This document shows, piece after piece, positions 18,436 through 20,457 of a DNA stretch of 20,457 nucleotides; within the stretch, counting starts at the first letter, position 1, and every line of letters starts with the position of its first letter. A program made the translations under genes and the position numbers. Under the pieces are notes generated by a model. That model searched no databases, was not told the DNA's origin, and was given only the letters and a program-made list of their open reading frames with translations. The stretch covers positions 1 to 20,457 of the forward strand of contig JAUCBJ010005306.1 in assembly GCA_032718475.1 (NCBI GenBank), in the 5' to 3' direction. The DNA comes from Nemertoderma westbladi. Lineage: Eukaryota; Xenacoelomorpha; Nemertodermatida; Nemertodermatidae.

Positions 18436-19050
18436 GGTTTATTGTGTTCTTAATAGGTTTTTGAATTGTGATAAACAGATTCGGTTTCAAAGACAATTTA
18501 ATGTGTCACAAATGTTTTACTGAGTAATACTCAATTGAAATCGGTGTCGGAACTGACCTCCACTGTCCTAAACTTCTGTAACAATTAAACCAATTAATTA
18601 TTATCTATATTAAAATTATACCCCATTGGTTAATTATTTAGTGTATTCGACAGTGGAGGGAAATTTAAATTGTATTTTGTTTCTCAGTCATTCTGCATGT
18701 TTCTAATATTTTAATTTTAATTTGGGGAGTAGCAAAAGTCTGTTGGCTGAAATATTAAACACCTTAGTTTCCGAATCTGGGTTATTGTAATAAACCCAGT
18801 GAACACATTATTACTTATTAAACGAGGTATCTGCAATTGATTGACTCATTCAATTAGGCCTAGAAGTAGATTTATTAACAAGCTTGTATAATTGTTTATA
18901 TTTTAAGTTTAACTTGTAAAGTTGTATCATATTTCATAACCTATGCAATAACAATGGAAGTTTTTAGCGCTTAAAACTATAATTATTTATCATTGTTACA
19001 ATTTGGGTAAAAATAATATGTGAAAAAAAATTACCATCCAATCCAAAACA
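18436..19050 (+). other. HAUS3 3' flank and TFB1M upstream region
   Basis: This 615-bp spacer separates two genes on the same strand. It contains a MITE-like inverted repeat (18557-18659), a short hairpin CTGGGTTATT...AATAAACCCAG (18777-18799) that includes an AATAAA at 18789-18794, and TAGGCCTA at 18855-18862. The TFB1M promoter presumably lies at its right end; no clear element is seen. Confidence 0.5.
18557..18659. mobile_element. Small MITE-like inverted repeat
   Basis: The outer arms CCTCCACTGTC (18557-18567) and GACAGTGGAGG (18649-18659) are exact complements. A second inner pair, AATTAAACCAAT near 18583 and ATTGGTTAATT near 18625, is complementary with one bulge. The 103-bp element is non-coding and lies in the HAUS3 3' flank, where its ATTAAA might serve as a poly(A) signal. 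The family is not recognised. Confidence 0.5.
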
Positions 19051-20172
19051 ATGCGACTACCACCACTCCCAACAGCGAACGATGTACTCAAGTTGTACCG
19101 AGTTCGGGCCACCAAGAAACTCGCCCAGAACTTCCTACTGAACCAACGCCTCACCGATAAAATAGTGGGAATGGGAGGGCGAATTACGGGTAAACACGTG
19201 ATTGAGGTAGGCCCAGGTCCTGGCAGCATCACGCACAGTATTATACGGCAGCGACCAAAGAGTCTGGTTGTAGTGGAGAAGGATACGAGATTCCAACCGT
19301 CTTTGGAGCAGCTAGCGGAAGCAGTCAACCCCACCATCGATATGAAAGTCTCCATGGAAGATATCCTCCAGTACAACTGGGAGGAATCCTTCGATAGATC
19401 CGTTTCGACTCCTTGGGATTCCGACTCAGATGTCTACGTTATCGGAAACCTCCCGTTCAACATCTCCATCGGTTTGCTCCTCCGACTCTTCCAGCAGTGC
19501 AGTCGGCGGTGCGGCGTGTTCTCTTACGGGCGATGCGTTCTGGTGCTGACGTTCCAGGACGAGGTGGCAGAAGGAATCTCCGGACCTCCGGGCCACCCCG
19601 AGCGCAGTCGTCTCTCCATACTCGCCCAGTATCTCTTCCACTGTAAGAAACTCATGACGATATCGGGGCGACACTGTTTCCCGCCGCCTGACGTCGATAT
19701 AGGAGTCGTTCAAATGGTCCCGAGAATAGAACCCAAGATCAAGGAGAATTACGAGTTGATCGAGAAACTCGTGCGACACACGTTCCACTTCCGACAGAAG
19801 TACTGCTCGAAGGGCGTGGCCACGTTGTTCCCGGAGGAACGTTCCGACTTAGCGGTCGAGATGTTCCGCGTTGCGGAGGTGGACGGAACGAGACGTCCAT
19901 TCCAACTCGGGGTGTCTGAGTTCGCGGAACTATCGGTAGCCTACGCTGATATATGTCGGAGAATCCCCGGAATGTTTCTATACGACTACAGAGCTCCAAA
20001 GAACTCTAGAAGGAAATCCACGGATGCGTATGGAACTGGTGAAGATGGAGATAGAACTGATACAGATACACCGGTTGATGTAGATAGAACTGATACAGAT
20101 ACACCGGTTGATGTAGATAGAACCGATATGGAAAGGAATGAAGCTGATAGATTTGATACATTGAAGCAATAA
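19051..20172 (+). CDS. TFB1M: Mitochondrial rRNA dimethyladenosine transferase 1 (TFB1M), single exon
   Basis: TFB1M dimethylates two adjacent adenines in the 3' stem-loop of mitochondrial small-subunit rRNA and is needed for mitoribosome assembly; it is the KsgA/Dim1 relative in mitochondria. The 373-residue frame begins MRLPPLPTANDVLKLY, matching RLPPLPT near the human N-terminus. Key motifs: KKLAQNFLLN (23-31), the S-adenosylmethionine loop EVGPGPGSI (52-60), VVVEKDTRF (73-81), catalytic IGNLPF (131-136), LTFQDEVAE (166-174), RSRLSILAQY (185-194) and PPPDVDIGVV (211-220). The first residues can serve as a short mitochondrial signal. The C-terminal tail after about 315 is unlike the human end and holds an Asp/Thr-rich 11-residue repeat. 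The length otherwise fits the family (human 346). No intron or defect is seen. Confidence 0.95.
   Translation: MRLPPLPTANDVLKLYRVRATKKLAQNFLLNQRLTDKIVGMGGRITGKHVIEVGPGPGSITHSIIRQRPKSLVVVEKDTRFQPSLEQLAEAVNPTIDMKVSMEDILQYNWEESFDRSVSTPWDSDSDVYVIGNLPFNISIGLLLRLFQQCSRRCGVFSYGRCVLVLTFQDEVAEGISGPPGHPERSRLSILAQYLFHCKKLMTISGRHCFPPPDVDIGVVQMVPRIEPKIKENYELIEKLVRHTFHFRQKYCSKGVATLFPEERSDLAVEMFRVAEVDGTRRPFQLGVSEFAELSVAYADICRRIPGMFLYDYRAPKNSRRKSTDAYGTGEDGDRTDTDTPVDVDRTDTDTPVDVDRTDMERNEADRFDTLKQ
20050..20130 (+). repeat. 33-bp coding tandem repeat in the TFB1M tail
   Basis: Two exact 33-bp copies (20050-20082 and 20083-20115) encode DRTDTDTPVDV twice. A partial, diverged third copy (20116-20130) encodes DRTDM. 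Identical copies imply a recent duplication. The tail is very acidic and lies beyond the conserved methyltransferase fold. Confidence 0.95.
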
Positions 20173-20423
20173 TTAATAATAGTCATACTTTAAATTCTTC
20201 AATATAAATATATAGATACAACACAAGTCAAGTACACCTAAAGGTTATAGAACGCATCATATGTTATAGCCTCCTTTTTAAGTGTCTGTGAAGTAAAGCC
20301 GTTTTACAATATATTACCGCGAAATTAAAATTTCGGAATCACCCAAGCAAAAATAGGGGGTAAAATACATCCTAACAATAATTAATGTAAAACAGATTAC
20401 TTGCAAGCCTCAAGTTAACTTAC
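20173..20423. other. TFB1M 3' flank; no further gene
   Basis: AT-rich sequence between the TFB1M stop and the host-gene donor. No canonical AATAAA was found near the stop. AATATAAAT near 20200 is a weak variant candidate. Confidence 0.4.
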
Positions 20424-20457
20424 CTGCTATTTGGCGAATTAGTGTCTGCCAGTTGGC
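20424..20457 (-). CDS. 3' end of the preceding spectrin-repeat exon (partial, cut by window edge)
   Basis: The last 34 nt of the window on the minus strand read as an open frame ANWQTLIRQIA plus one extra G. A consensus donor, AGCAG|GTAAGTTAAC, follows with the intron starting at 20423. The leftover G joins the AT that begins the exon at 475 to give GAT (Asp). The join reads ...WQTLIRQIADRK then LE, and the spacing W..L......R...LE is the usual end of spectrin helix C. Phase agreement and helix continuity both suggest that this exon and the one at 339-475 are consecutive. The piece is short, so identification rests mostly on that junction. Confidence 0.6.

Larger units (their letters stand above)
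476..20423 (-). other. Probable single host-gene intron of about 19.9 kb
   Basis: The donor lies at the right edge (GTAAGT from 20423) and the acceptor at the left (T-rich tract then GCAG ending at 476). Both flanking exons are phase 1 at this junction, and together they encode one uninterrupted spectrin-repeat helix. I found no convincing further spectrin-like exon between them. The interval contains five complete single-exon genes on both strands and a retrotransposon relic, so they are nested genes relative to the host transcript. That the interval is one intron is inference; the splice signals and phases are seen. Confidence 0.6.

Noticed and set aside
19426-20186. Several minus-strand frames across TFB1M
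   Set aside because: All are shadows of the conserved methyltransferase frame, including Ser/Thr/Val-rich ones created by the 33-bp repeat.
1-20457. tRNA or rRNA genes
   Set aside because: I looked for TRMT10/TFB1M-type neighbours such as tRNA B-box (GGTTCRANNCC) sequences and saw no convincing cloverleaf.

Overview
The window looks like nuclear DNA of an invertebrate animal. AT-rich, repeat-rich non-coding sequence surrounds GC-richer genes whose products are animal-type: gamma-tubulin complex protein 2, the augmin subunit HAUS3, calcineurin B, the mitochondrial rRNA dimethylase TFB1M, a TRMT10A-like tRNA methyltransferase and a spectrin-repeat protein. I cannot name the species. The palindrome TAGGCCTA and long poly-G/poly-C tracts are conspicuous.

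Layout: the two ends carry minus-strand exon pieces with consensus splice sites. The right piece (20424-20457) ends in a GTAAGT donor after one base of a codon. The left piece (339-475) follows a strong pyrimidine-rich acceptor and starts with the other two bases of a codon. Joined, they read as one continuous spectrin-repeat helix, so nearly the whole window (476-20423, about 19.9 kb) is probably one intron of a giant spectrin-repeat gene.

Nested in this intron are five single-exon genes. TRMT10A-like (2476-3481, minus) is interrupted by a one-base frame shift. TUBGCP2 (4540-7257) is also on the minus strand. Calcineurin B (11708-12217), HAUS3 (16798-18435) and TFB1M (19051-20172) are on the plus strand. 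A 5'-truncated, frame-shifted non-LTR retrotransposon lies at about 9664-11149. A 33-bp minisatellite of 19 units is at 14126-14753. Three foldback, MITE-like inverted repeats, several smaller hairpins and at least eight long G or C homopolymers are scattered between.

Functions: TUBGCP2 (gamma-tubulin ring complex) and HAUS3 (augmin, which recruits that complex to existing microtubules) act in the same microtubule-nucleation pathway. TFB1M and TRMT10A are both RNA methyltransferases. Nothing in the sequence shows co-regulation. The most unusual features are the nest of five intronless conserved genes in one intron, the six-fold tandem copy of a host-gene exon/intron boundary (62-bp units, each with a consensus 5' splice site) at the left edge, and the TRMT10A frame shift next to a CCC-TGA-C sequence.
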